NCBI RefSeq assembly: GCF_905171765.1
Contig: NC_053397.1
Span: 114,407,295 to 114,471,294 of the forward strand
DNA from: Bufo bufo
Lineage: Eukaryota; Chordata; Amphibia; Anura; Bufonidae
Length of the DNA: 64,000 bases
Direction of reading: 5' to 3'
Shown one piece after another: positions 45,728-54,364 of this stretch. A program made the position numbers and the translations under genes. A model generated the notes under the pieces. It did not search any database, was not told the DNA's origin, and saw only the letters and a list, made by a program, of their open reading frames with translations. Position 1 is the stretch's first letter, and the number at the start of each line of letters is the position of its first letter.

Positions 45728-46798
45728 ATGGATCCGGTTTCACTTTTGGCTGAGCGCTTCCAGGGTCTTTCATTGGAGGTAGCTGATCTCCGTAAGACTT
45801 TTTCTCAGTTTCAAGTGACTGGTTCAGCTTGCGTTCATGGAGTTTGTTCTGAGCCTAAGATCTCGCTCCCGGATACGTTCTCCAGGGGTAGTGAGTATTT
45901 TGTGCGTTTTAGAGAGGCTTGCAAACTCCATTTTCGCCTTCTTCCCCATTCCTCTGGTGATGAAGAACGGAGGGTGGGGATCATTATATCGCTGCTCAGG
46001 GGTAATGCTCAATCCTGGGCCTTTTCGCTGCCGGAGGGGGCACGGCCCCTCCGTTCAGTGGATGAATTCTTTTTAGCCCTGGGTCAGATATATGATGATC
46101 CGGATCGTATTGCTCTGGCTGAGTCTAGACTACGTCTGTTATGCCAGGGTAAACAATCCGCAGAGATATACTGCTCAGAATTTCGGAGATGGGCAGCTGA
46201 TACTGGTTGGAATGATGCTGCACTCCGAAGTCAATTTTGCCATGGTCTTTCAGAGGGATTGAAAGATGCATTTGCCTTTCATGAGAGACCTACCTCCTTG
46301 GATTCTGCTATGTCTCAGGCTGTTCGTATTGACAGGCGTCTTAGAGAGAGAGAGGAGATCTCTCCTTCCTGTCATACTCGGTCCCGGGACAGTGCAGCGG
46401 TCTCTTTCTGTGCGCAGGGGTCTCAGTCGCTGTCAGCCCCTTCTGAGCAGGAGCCCATGCAGCTGGGGTTGATTGCCTCTGACAATAGAAGATTCAGCCC
46501 GCATGGGAGGGTTTGTTTTTGTTGTGGAGGTATAAATCATTTGGCAAATGTTTGTCCCTCTAGGAGATTCAGGCAGTCTTCTGGGAGTAATAAAGAAACA
46601 AAAAGGAAAAAATCTTTTAAAAATGTTCCGTCTGTTACTATTGGCAGGGTTGAGGCGGAAATTGAAGGTTTTCCGTTTGCTTGTAGTTCCCGTTTTGTCC
46701 TGCCTGCTTGGGTGGCGCTAGAGAGCAAGAGCATTTTTTTGAGATTTTTGTGGATAGTGGAGCAGCTGTCAATCTCATTGATAATCAATTTGCAATAA
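45728..46798 (+). CDS. gag: Gypsy Gag polyprotein (356 aa)
   Basis: This is the structural protein of the retrotransposon particle. The start MDPVSLLAERFQGLS at 45728 is 27 bases after the LTR; the decayed relative has the same N-terminal text (SLELADLR), which supports this start. There is a coiled-coil-like N-terminus (SLEVADLRKTFSQFQ), a retrotransposon gag domain at about residues 50-210 (FREACKLHF, GNAQSWAFSL, ESRLRLLCQGKQSAEIY), and one CCHC zinc knuckle at about 262-275 (CFCCGGINHLANVC). The last roughly 20 residues are in the wrong frame, because the sequence slips at a seven-T run (46734-46740) just before the protease motif. Residues up to WVALESK are therefore genuine, and the tail to 46798 is probably an artefact of the shift. 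Confidence 0.93.
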   Translation: MDPVSLLAERFQGLSLEVADLRKTFSQFQVTGSACVHGVCSEPKISLPDTFSRGSEYFVRFREACKLHFRLLPHSSGDEERRVGIIISLLRGNAQSWAFSLPEGARPLRSVDEFFLALGQIYDDPDRIALAESRLRLLCQGKQSAEIYCSEFRRWAADTGWNDAALRSQFCHGLSEGLKDAFAFHERPTSLDSAMSQAVRIDRRLREREEISPSCHTRSRDSAAVSFCAQGSQSLSAPSEQEPMQLGLIASDNRRFSPHGRVCFCCGGINHLANVCPSRRFRQSSGSNKETKRKKSFKNVPSVTIGRVEAEIEGFPFACSSRFVLPAWVALESKSIFLRFLWIVEQLSISLIINLQ

Positions 46799-49700
46799 CT
46801 CATGGTTTCCAGGTATGCACTTTGGGAAAGGATATTCCTGTTTTTGCTATTGATTCCGCTCCACTTTCTCAGAAATCATTAAAGGGCATAGTTCACAATA
46901 TTCGTTTAATTGTGAGTGATGCTCATGTTGAGGATGTGTCATGTTTCGTCCTTAGCGGTTTGCCTACTCCTCTAGTGTTGGGGCTACCCTGGCTCACTAA
47001 ACATAACCCCACCATTGATTGGCAAGCGAGGCAAATAAATGGTTGGAGTGACTTTTGCAGAGAGAATTGCCTCATGACATCTGTTTATGAGGTTTCTACT
47101 AAGACTGTACCACCTTTCCTCTCTGAATTTTCGGATGTCTTCTCTGAGAGTGGAGTTCAGGATTTGCCTCCGCACAGGGAGTATGATTGCCCTATTAATC
47201 TCATCCCAGGCGCCAAACTGCCTAAATCTCGTTTATACAATCTTTCCCAACCTGAGAGGGTCGCTATGCGTGCTTATATCTCTGAGAGTCTGAGAAAAGG
47301 ACACATACGACCCTCGAAGTCACCTGTTGACGCTGGTTTTTTCTTTTTTAAGAAAAAAGATGGTTCTTTAAGACCTTGTCTGGATTTCAGGGAGCTGAAC
47401 AGTATCACTATTCGTGACCCTTATCCGCTTCCTCTGATCCCGGACCTGTTTAACCAGGTTGTTGGGGCTAAAATCTTTTCCAAATTAGACCTAAGAGGGG
47501 CATACAACCTGGTCAGGGTCAGAGAAGGAGACGAATGGAAGACGGCTTTCAATACCCCTGAGGGCCATTTTGAGAATTTGGTTATGCCTTTTGGTTTAAT
47601 GAATGCCCCAGCCGTTTTTCAGCATTTCGTGAACAGCATTTTTTATCATTTAATGGGAAAATTTGTATTAGTGTATTTGGATGACATTTTGATTTTTTCT
47701 CCTGATTTCAAGACTCATAAGGAACACTTACGTCAGGTCTTGCTCATCCTGCGGGAGAATAAATTATACGCGAAACTGGAGAAATGTATGTTTGCGGTTC
47801 CAGAAATTCAATTTCTGGGGTTTCTTCTCTCTGCTTCTGGTTTTCGCATGGACCCCGAGAAGGTCCGCGCTGTGCTTGAGTGGGAGCTTCCTGAGAATCA
47901 GAAGGCGCTGATGCGTTTTTTGGGCTTTGCCAATTATTACAGGAAATTTATTTTGAATTATTCCTCTGTTGTTAAACCACTCACTGATATGACCAGAAAG
48001 GGGGTAGATTTTTCTTCCTGGTCGGTAGAGGCGCGTAAGGCCTTTTCTAATATCAAGGAGAGTTTTGCTTCCGCTCCCATCCTGGTACAACCTGATATTT
48101 CGTTACCCTTCATAGTTGAGGTTGATGCTTCTGAGGTAGGGGTGGGTGCGGTCTTGTCTCAGGGTTCCTCTCCTGCCAAATGGCAACCATGTGCCTTTTT
48201 CTCGAAGAAACTCTCCTCCGCAGAGAGAAATTATGATGTGGGAGATAGGGAATTGTTGGCCATCAAGTTGGCTTTTGAGGAATGGCGCCATTGGCTAGAG
48301 GGAGCCAGACACCCTATTACCGTGTTTACTGACCATAAAAATCTGGCCTACTTGGAGTCAGCCAAGCGTCTGAACCCGAGACAGGCCAGATGGTCTTTGT
48401 TCTTTTCAAGGTTTAATTTTGTTGTCACGTTCAGCCCTGGGGTTAAGAATGTGAAGGCAGATGCCCTGTCACGTTGTTTTCCGGGAGGTGGGAATTTTGA
48501 AGACCCGGGTCCCATTTTGGCTGAAGGTGTGGTGGTCTCTGCTCTTTTTCCTGAATTGGAGGCAGAGGTGCAGGCAGCCCAGTCAGAGGCTCCTGATCTT
48601 TGTCCTCCTGGGAGGTTGTTTGTGCCTCTCGCTTTGAGACACAAGATTTTTAAGGAACACCACGATACGGTCCTTGCTGGGCACCCGGGGGCAAGAGCCA
48701 CTGTGGATCTCATCGCTCGGAGATTCTGGTGGCCTGCGCTTCGTAAGTCGGTTGAGGGTTTTGTGGCAGCTTGCGAGACTTGCGCTCGTGCCAAAGTCCC
48801 TCATTCACGGCCATCAGGTCCTCTCCTTCCCTTACCCATTCCTTCCCGTCCTTGGACACATCTGTCCATGGACTTCATAACGGACTTGCCTCGTTCCTCG
48901 GGGAAGACTGTGATTCTGGTGGTGGTGGACCGTTTTAGCAAAATGGTGCATTTCATCCCTTTTCCTGGTTTGCCCAATGCTAAGACGCTGGCGCAGGCAT
49001 TTATTGACCACATTGTCAAATTGCATGGTATTCCTTCAGACATAGTCTCTGATAGGGGCACGCAGTTTGTTTCCAGATTCTGGAAGGCTTTCTGTTCTCG
49101 CTTGGGGGTTCGGTTGTCATTCTCTTCTGCTTTCCACCCGCAGTCGAATGGCCAGACAGAGCGCGTCAATCAGAATCTGGAGACATATCTGCGCTGTTTT
49201 GTGGCGGAGAATCAGGAGGATTGGTGTTCTTTTTTGTCCCTTGCTGAGTTTGCTTTAAATAACCGTCGTCAGGAGTCCTCTGATAAGTCACCATTTTTTG
49301 GTGCATATGGGTTTCATCCGCAGTTTGGGACTTTCTCGGGAGAGGGGTCTTCTGGTTTACCTGATGAGGACAGATTCTCCTCGTATTTGTCATCTATTTG
49401 GCAAAAGATTCAGGATAATCTAAAGAGCATGAGTGAGAGATATAAGCGTGTGGCAGATAAGAGACGTGTGCCTGGTCCGGACCTGAATGTTGGTGATCTG
49501 GTGTGGTTGTCTACCAAGAATATCAAATTGAAGGTTCCCTCCTGGAAGTTGGGTCCTAGGTTTATTTGGCCTTACAAGATCCTGTCTGTCATCAATCCTG
49601 TTGCCTACCGTCTTGATCTTCCTCAGACTTGGAAGATCCATAATGTTTTTCATAAGTCCTTATTGAAACCTTATGTTCAACCTATTGTACCCTCGCCTTT

Positions 49701-49983
49701 GCCTCCTCCTCCGATTATGGTTGATGGAAATCTTGAATTTCAGGTCTCTAGGATTGTGGATTCTCTCCAGTACCTCGTTCATTGGGAGGGTTATGGTCCT
49801 GAGGAGAGGATGTGGGTCCCAGTGACGGACATTAAGGCCACTCGTCTCATCAGGGCTTTCCATAGGTCCCCTCCTGAGAAGGTGGGCCCTGAGTGTCCGG
49901 AGTCCACTCGTAGAGGGAGGGGTACTGTCACAACCAGACAGTTGAGAAGCTCTGACAGGAGCTTTCCAGATCCTCCTCCTTGA
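46687..49983 (+). CDS. pol: Gypsy Pol polyprotein (about 1,090 aa): PR-RT-RH-IN-chromodomain
   Basis: The frame opens after a TAG at 46684 and overlaps gag; expression needs a frame change at the T run 46734-46740. Approximate residues, counted from 46708: aspartic protease (FVDSGAAVNLID, 13-24); reverse transcriptase palm with [13 protein letters not shown] near 324; RNase H with VEVDASEVGVGAVLSQ near 470; integrase zinc domain (HPGAR, FWWPAL, CETCARAK, 655-697); integrase core with Asp in SMDFITDLP (about 721), Asp in SDRGTQF (about 781) and Glu in NGQTERVNQ (about 818); chromodomain with LVHWEGYGPEERMWVP (about 1020-1045). All catalytic residues are present and no stop interrupts it. The last 58 bases (49926-49983) run into the 3' LTR. 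Confidence 0.93.
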   Translation, partial: FPFCPACLGGAREQEHFFEIFVDSGAAVNLIDNQFAITHGFQVCTLGKDIPVFAIDSAPLSQKSLKGIVHNIRLIVSDAHVEDVSCFVLSGLPTPLVLGLPWLTKHNPTIDWQARQINGWSDFCRENCLMTSVYEVSTKTVPPFLSEFSDVFSESGVQDLPPHREYDCPINLIPGAKLPKSRLYNLSQPERVAMRAYISESLRKGHIRPSKSPVDAGFFFFKKKDGSLRPCLDFRELNSITIRDPYPLPLIPDLFNQVVGAKIFSKLDLRGAYNLVRVREGDEWKTAFNTPEGHFENLVMPFGLMNAPAVFQHFVNSIFYHLMGKFVLVYLDDILIFSPDFKTHKEHLRQVLLILRENKLYAKLEKCMFAVPEIQFLGFLLSASGFRMDPEKVRAVLEWELPENQKALMRFLGFANYYRKFILNYSSVVKPLTDMTRKGVDFSSWSVEARKAFSNIKESFASAPILVQPDISLPFIVEVDASEVGVGAVLSQGSSPAKWQPCAFFSKKLSSAERNYDVGDRELLAIKLAFEEWRHWLEGARHPITVFTDHKNLAYLESAKRLNPRQARWSLFFSRFNFVVTFSPGVKNVKADALSRCFPGGGNFEDPGPILAEGVVVSALFPELEAEVQAAQSEAPDLCPPGRLFVPLALRHKIFKEHHDTVLAGHPGARATVDLIARRFWWPALRKSVEGFVAACETCARAKVPHSRPSGPLLPLPIPSRPWTHLSMDFITDLPRSSGKTVILVVVDRFSKMVHFIPFPGLPNAKTLAQAFIDHIVKLHGIPSDIVSDRGTQFVSRFWKAFCSRLGVRLSFSSAFHPQSNGQTERVNQNLETYLRCFVAENQEDWCSFLSLAEFALNNRRQESSDKSPFFGAYGFHPQFGTFSGEGSSGLPDEDRFSSYLSSIWQKIQDNLKSMSERYKRVADKRRVPGPDLNVGDLVWLSTKNIKLKVPSWKLGPRFIWPYKILSVINPVAYRLDLPQTWKIHNVFHKSLLKPYVQPIVPSPLPPPPIMVDGNLEFQVSRIVDSLQYLVHWEGYGPEERMWVPVTDIKATRLIRAFHRSPPEKVGPECPESTRRGRGTVTTRQLRSSDRSFPDPPP
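49910..49925 (+). promoter_or_regulatory. Polypurine tract of the young gypsy
   Basis: The string gtagagggaggggtac lies directly before the 3' LTR. Its purine run agagggagggg is the expected primer for plus-strand DNA synthesis. The old gypsy has a long G-run at the same place. Confidence 0.85.
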
Positions 49984-50453
49984 GTTTCTTTGTTTTGGTT
50001 AAGTTCCTCATCTCGTTAGTCTATCTCAGCTGTCATGCAGTTGGACTGATTGCTTCCCTTTAAGTTCCTCCCCAATATGCAGTAGTGTGCGGCTTATACA
50101 ACTTCCTGGAGTGTGTGTGCATGCTGTTTCTATTCCTCAGTCCTCTGCAAGATAAGTGCTGTTCCTTTATTTGTGATTTTCTGTCTGCTGGATTTTCAGG
50201 TGACCCTGACTCCCTCCGTGTCTGGTGTAGGGAGCCGGTGGTCGTGTCCCCTCACTATTGTAGGGTCTTCAGGTATTAGATAGCCGAGGTACGTGGATAT
50301 GCGCCCATCCACCTTTGGGGTGTTCGCATAGGCTGAGCAATTAGGGAGAGTGGCAGGTCTCATGTAGGGGTCTCCCTTTTGTTCCTTAGTTGTGGATCCA
50401 GTGAGTCATATATTGTATTGCATTGTCTTGTTTCCTGTACACCATCCGTGACA
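49926..50453 (+). repeat. 3' LTR of the young gypsy
   Basis: It is identical to the 5' LTR except for two substitutions. The pol reading frame ends inside it at 49983. It is followed by the TSD actgc and the continuation of Tc1-A2. Confidence 0.97.
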
Positions 50454-51044
50454 ACTGCTCCTCCTGTTCCTCCTTGCACGAATGAGGAGGTAGCGGCCCT
50501 GCTGCTGGGTTGTTGCCCTCCTACGGCCCCCTCCACATCTCCTGGCATACTGGCCTGTCTCCTGGTATCTGCTCCATGCTCTGGACACTGTGCAGACAGA
50601 CACAGATAACCTTCTTGCCACAGCTGGCATTGAGGTGCTATCCTGGATGAGCTGCACTACCTGAGCAACTTCTGTGGGTTGTAGACACCACCTCCTGCTA
50701 CCCCACCTCATGCTACCTCTAGGGGTGAGAGCAATGACAAAATGCAAAAGTGACCAAAACAGCCAAAAAGGATGAGGACAGAGAAATGGTCTGTGGTCAC
50801 CACCTGCTGAACCACTCCTTTTATAAGGGTTGCCTTGCTAATTGACTATCATTTCTACCTGTTTTCTGTTCAATTTGCACAACAGCAGGAAAAATTGATT
50901 CACAATATAAGTTGCCTAATAACTGGACAGATTGATTTCCCAGAAATGTGATTGACTTGGAGTTACATTGTGTTGTTTAAGTGCCCCCTTTATTTTTTGA
51001 GCACTGTATATCAGGGGGGTAGAAATTCATGAAAGAACATAGTA

Positions 51045-52665
51045 CAGTTGCAATAAAAAGTATGTGAACACTTTGGAATGATATGGATTTCTGCACAAAT
51101 TGGTCATAAAATGTGATCTGATCTTCATCTAAGTCACAACAATAGACAATCACAGTCTGCTTAAACTAATAACACACAAAGAATTAAATGTTACCATGTT
51201 TTTATTGAACACACCATGTAAGCATTCACAGTGCAGGTGGAAAAAGTATGTGAACCCTTGGATTTAATAACTGGTTGAACCCCCTTTGGCAGCAATAATT
51301 TCAAGCAAACGTTTCCTGTAGTTGCAGATCAGACGTGCACAACGGTCAGGCGTAATTCTTGACCATTCCTCTTTACAGAACTGTTTCAGTTCAGCAATAC
51401 TCTTGGGATGTCTGGTGTGAATCGCTTTCTTGAGGTCATGCCACAGCATCTCAATCGGGTTGAGGTCAGGACACTGACTGGGCCACTCCAGAAGGCGTAT
51501 TTTCTTCTGTTTAAGCCATTCTGTTGTTGATTTACTTCTATTCTTTATGTCGTTGTCCTGTTGCAACACCCATCTTCTGTTGAGCTTCAGCTGGTGGACA
51601 GATGGCTTTAAGTTCTCCTGCAAAATGTCTTGAGAAACTTGGGAATTAATTTTTCCTTCGATGATAGCAATCCGTCCAGGCCCTGACGCAGCAAAGCAGC
51701 CCCAAACCATGATGCCCCCACCACCATACTTCACAGTTGGGATGAGGTTTTGATGTTGGTGTGCTGTGCCTCTTTTTCTCCACACATAGTGTTGTGTGTT
51801 TCTTCCAAACAACTCAACTTTGGTTTCATCTGTCCACAGAATATTTTGCCAGTACTGCTGTGGAACATCCAGGTGCTCATGTGCAAACTATAAACGTGCA
51901 GCAATGTTTTTTTTGGACAGCAGTGGCTTCCTCTATGGTATCCTCCCATAAAATCCATTCTTGTTTAGTGTTTTACGTATCGTAGATTCGCTAACAGGGA
52001 TGTTAGCATATGCCAGAGACTTTTGTAAGTCTTTAGCTGACACTTTAGGATTCTTCTTCACCTCATTGAGCAGTCTGCGCTGTGCTCTTGCAGTCATCTT
52101 TACAGGACGGCCACCCCTAGGGAGAGTAGCAGCAGTGCTGAGCTTTCTCCATTTATAGACATTTTGTCTTACCGTGGACTGATGAACAGCAAGGCTTTTG
52201 GAGATACTTTTATAACCCTTTCCAGCTTTATGCAAGTCAACAGTTCTTAATCCTAGGTCTTCTGAGAGCTCTTTTGTGCGAGGCATCATTCACATCAGGC
52301 AATGCTTCTTGTGAAAAGCAAACCCAGAACTGTTGTGTGTTTTTTATAGGGCAGGGCAGCTGTAACCAACACCTCCAATCTCATCTCATTGATTGGACTC
52401 CAGTTGGCTGACACCTCACTCCAATTAGCTCTTGGAGATGTCATTAGTCTAGGGGTTCACATACTTTTTCCACCTGCACTGTGAATGTTTACATGGTGTG
52501 TTCAATAAAAACATGGTAACAGTTAATTCTTTGTGTGTTATTAGTTTAAGCAGACTGTGATTGTCTATTGTTGTGACTTAGATGAAGATCAGATCACATT
52601 TTATGACCAATTTGTGCAGAAATCCATATCATTCCAAAGGGTTCACATACTTTTTCTTGCAACTG
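51045..52665 (-). mobile_element. Tc1-C, Tc1-like element with long inverted repeats
   Basis: The ends cagttgcaataaaaagt and actttttcttgcaactg are flanked by TA (51043-51044 and 52666-52667). The inverted repeats extend about 215 bp and contain a second copy of the aaaaagtatgtgaac motif near the inner edge (51240-51256 and 52455-52475), the IR/DR layout of Tc1 elements. The length is 1,621 bp. Confidence 0.93.
51264..52289 (-). pseudogene. Tc1-C transposase, frameshifted
   Basis: The start at 52289 ([15 protein letters not shown]) opens the helix-turn-helix part ([23 protein letters not shown]) to 51933, then frame changes follow through 51960-51740. The C-terminal part 51264-51812 has GGGGIMVWGCFAASG, the second catalytic Asp in QQDNDIKN (usual DNDPKH altered), and [10 protein letters not shown] with the Glu. 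The region with the first Asp reads in another frame (ILWTDETK-like text near 51830). It is inactive. Confidence 0.9.
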
Positions 52666-52831
52666 TATATAGTCAATATAGCATTAAACTTTGCATCTTA
52701 TTTAATAATTATTTATGTACCTTCAGATTGTTGTTTTATATATTAATTAGCCACACTTTAAACCACTCACAGGTGAAGTGAATAATGTAGAATATCTTGT
52801 CAGAATGGCAGCTGTCAAGACATGGCATATA

Positions 52832-53998
52832 CAGTGCTGCCCATAATTATTCATACCCCTGGCAAATTTTGACTTAAAGTTACTTTTATTCAACCAGCAA
52901 GTAATTTTTTGACAGGAAATGACAAAGGTGTCTCCCAAAAGAAAATAAGACGATGTACAAGAGGCATTATTGTGGAATAAAAACATTTCTCAGCTTTTAT
53001 TTACATTTGAGCAAAAAAAAAGAGGTGAAAAAGAATCCAAGGAACACCACCAAGGCCATCCTGGTGAATCTAGGCTCTGCTGGTGGCAATGTCTCAAGGC
53101 AGACAATACAACGGACACTGCAAACTGCTGGGTTCCACTTCTCCAGATAAGGCACACAAAAGCTTGCTTGCCCTTTGCAAAAGCTCATCTGGACAAAGAA
53201 GAAGACTTCTGGTCTTCTGTGTTATGGTCAGATGAAACAAAAATTGAATTGTTTGGTCACAATGAGGTTTCCTTCATTTGGCGTAAAAAAAGGAAAACCC
53301 AAAGAACACCATCCCCACTGTCAAACATGGTGGTGGGAACCTAATGCTTTGGGGGTGTTTTTCAGCCAATGGACCAGGGAACCTAATCACAGTAAATGGC
53401 ACCATGAAAAAAGAGCAATACATGAGGTATGTCTGTGAAGGTTCTCATTTATCCAGGTCATGGTATATCTGTAAAGAATAAATCAAGGCAACTGGACGTA
53501 CTGTAGATTTCTTGAAAATGTTTCACTCGTTCTTCCGAGCTTTCTCAATTCTGATATAGGAGATATTCTGATATATTTCTCAATTCTGATATAGGATTCT
53601 TTACAGATATAGCTAAACATCAGGGTGATGGCAAGAAGACCCTCCAACCTGAAAGATTTGGAGCTCATTGCTAAAGATGAATGGGGAAAAATACCTGTGG
53701 AGACATGCAAAAAGCTGGTCTGCAATTATAGGAAGTGTTTGATTGCTGTAATAGGCAATAAAGGCTTTTCTATTGATTATTGAGAAGGGTATGAATAATT
53801 TTGGACTGGACACTTTTTTCTCAAATGTAAATAAAAGCTGAGAAATGTGTTTTCCACAATAATGCCTCTTGTACATCGTCTTATTATCTTTTGGGAGACA
53901 CCTATGTCATTTCCTGCCAAAAAAATTACTTGCTGGTTGAATAAAAGTAACTTTAAGTCAAAATTTGCCAGGGGTATGAATAATTATGGGCAGCACTG
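52832..53998 (+). mobile_element. Tc1-E, internally deleted Tc1-like element
   Basis: The ends cagtgctgcccataat and attatgggcagcactg are flanked by TA (52830-52831 and 53999-54000). Long inverted repeats of about 150 bp include acatttctcagctttta-type text. Only 1,167 bp remain. About 195 bases at 53425-53620 (gtgaaggttctcatttatcc and a duplicated caattctgatatagga) belong to another repeat inserted in it. Confidence 0.9.
53020..53720 (+). pseudogene. Tc1-E transposase remnant
   Basis: Only the middle survives: a degenerate linker and the first catalytic motif VLWSDETKIELFGHNE (about 53218-53262), then FIWRKK and a glycine-rich stretch ending near 53345. Final residues on the far side of the inserted repeat resemble KDLELIAKDEWGKIP (about 53655). 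The helix-turn-helix domain is missing. Confidence 0.8.
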
Positions 53999-54364
53999 TA
54001 TAAGGGAAGTAACCAGGCAATTCTAGAAGCTGGTGTGTTGGAAGATTGAAAAATGGAAAAGCACAAACATCTGACAACTATGATGGCTAGACAACTGGGT
54101 TCTCCAAGGTCTTGTGGGTTGTTCCCAATATGCAGTAGTACTGTATTTATGAAACATGGTCCAATCAAAGATAACCAGTGACTGGATCATGAGTGCCTAA
54201 AGTCTCACTGATGTTTATGGGGAGAGAAGGCTAGCTGTCTGGTTCGGGTTCAGCTTATTGTGTATAGGGCTACAGACTTGCAGACAGTCAGTGTGCCCAT
54301 GCTGACAGCTGTCTGTCACCAAGAGTGCCTACAATGAGCAGGTGAGCATCCAAACTGGACAATG

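Larger units (their letters stand above)
45173..50453 (+). mobile_element. Young chromodomain Ty3/gypsy retrotransposon, complete
   Basis: It has two 528-bp LTRs (45173-45700 and 49926-50453) that differ at two positions, 5-bp TSDs actgc (45168-45172 and 50454-50458), TG...CA LTR ends, a polypurine tract, and gag and pol frames. The order protease, reverse transcriptase, RNase H, integrase, chromodomain makes it a chromovirus-type gypsy. No envelope gene is present. It is inserted in Tc1-A2. Confidence 0.97.
38526..50750 (-). pseudogene. Tc1-A2 transposase, scattered in four fragments
   Basis: On the minus strand the pieces read as follows. 50459-50750 is the helix-turn-helix N-terminus ([17 protein letters not shown]). 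44814-45172 is the linker and first catalytic region. 43978-44167 is HDNARPHVAK and NSPDLNPIKHIWD, where the usual catalytic Glu after PI is Lys. 38526-38873 is the C-terminal end and 3' untranslated region. The second Asp, lost in the copy at 9590, is present here. Confidence 0.85.
32015..51006 (-). mobile_element. Tc1-A2, Tc1-like element stretched to 19 kb by four insertions
   Basis: The ends aactgctcaaaaaaaagg and tattttttgagcactg are flanked by TA (32013-32014 and 51007-51008). Pieces at 32015-32063, 38526-38873, 43978-44167, 44814-45172 and 50459-51006 add up to about 1,494 bp and align in order with the reverse complement of the 1,592-bp copy at 9340. The gaps are filled by hAT-B, hAT-A3, a solo LTR and the young gypsy, each with its own target duplication. 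Confidence 0.9.
52690..54364 (+). mobile_element. Old Tc1/mariner relative, decayed, split and truncated
   Basis: Text before and after Tc1-E belongs together: ccactcacaggtgaagtg and atggcagctgtcaag on the left, then agaagctggtgtgttgga, gatggctagacaactggg and cttattgtgtatagggct on the right. This matches the 5' untranslated region and N-terminal transposase of a widespread vertebrate Tc1-like family. The coding part has many stops. The right side is cut off at about 54364 by the LINE; the left end is indistinct. Confidence 0.65.
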
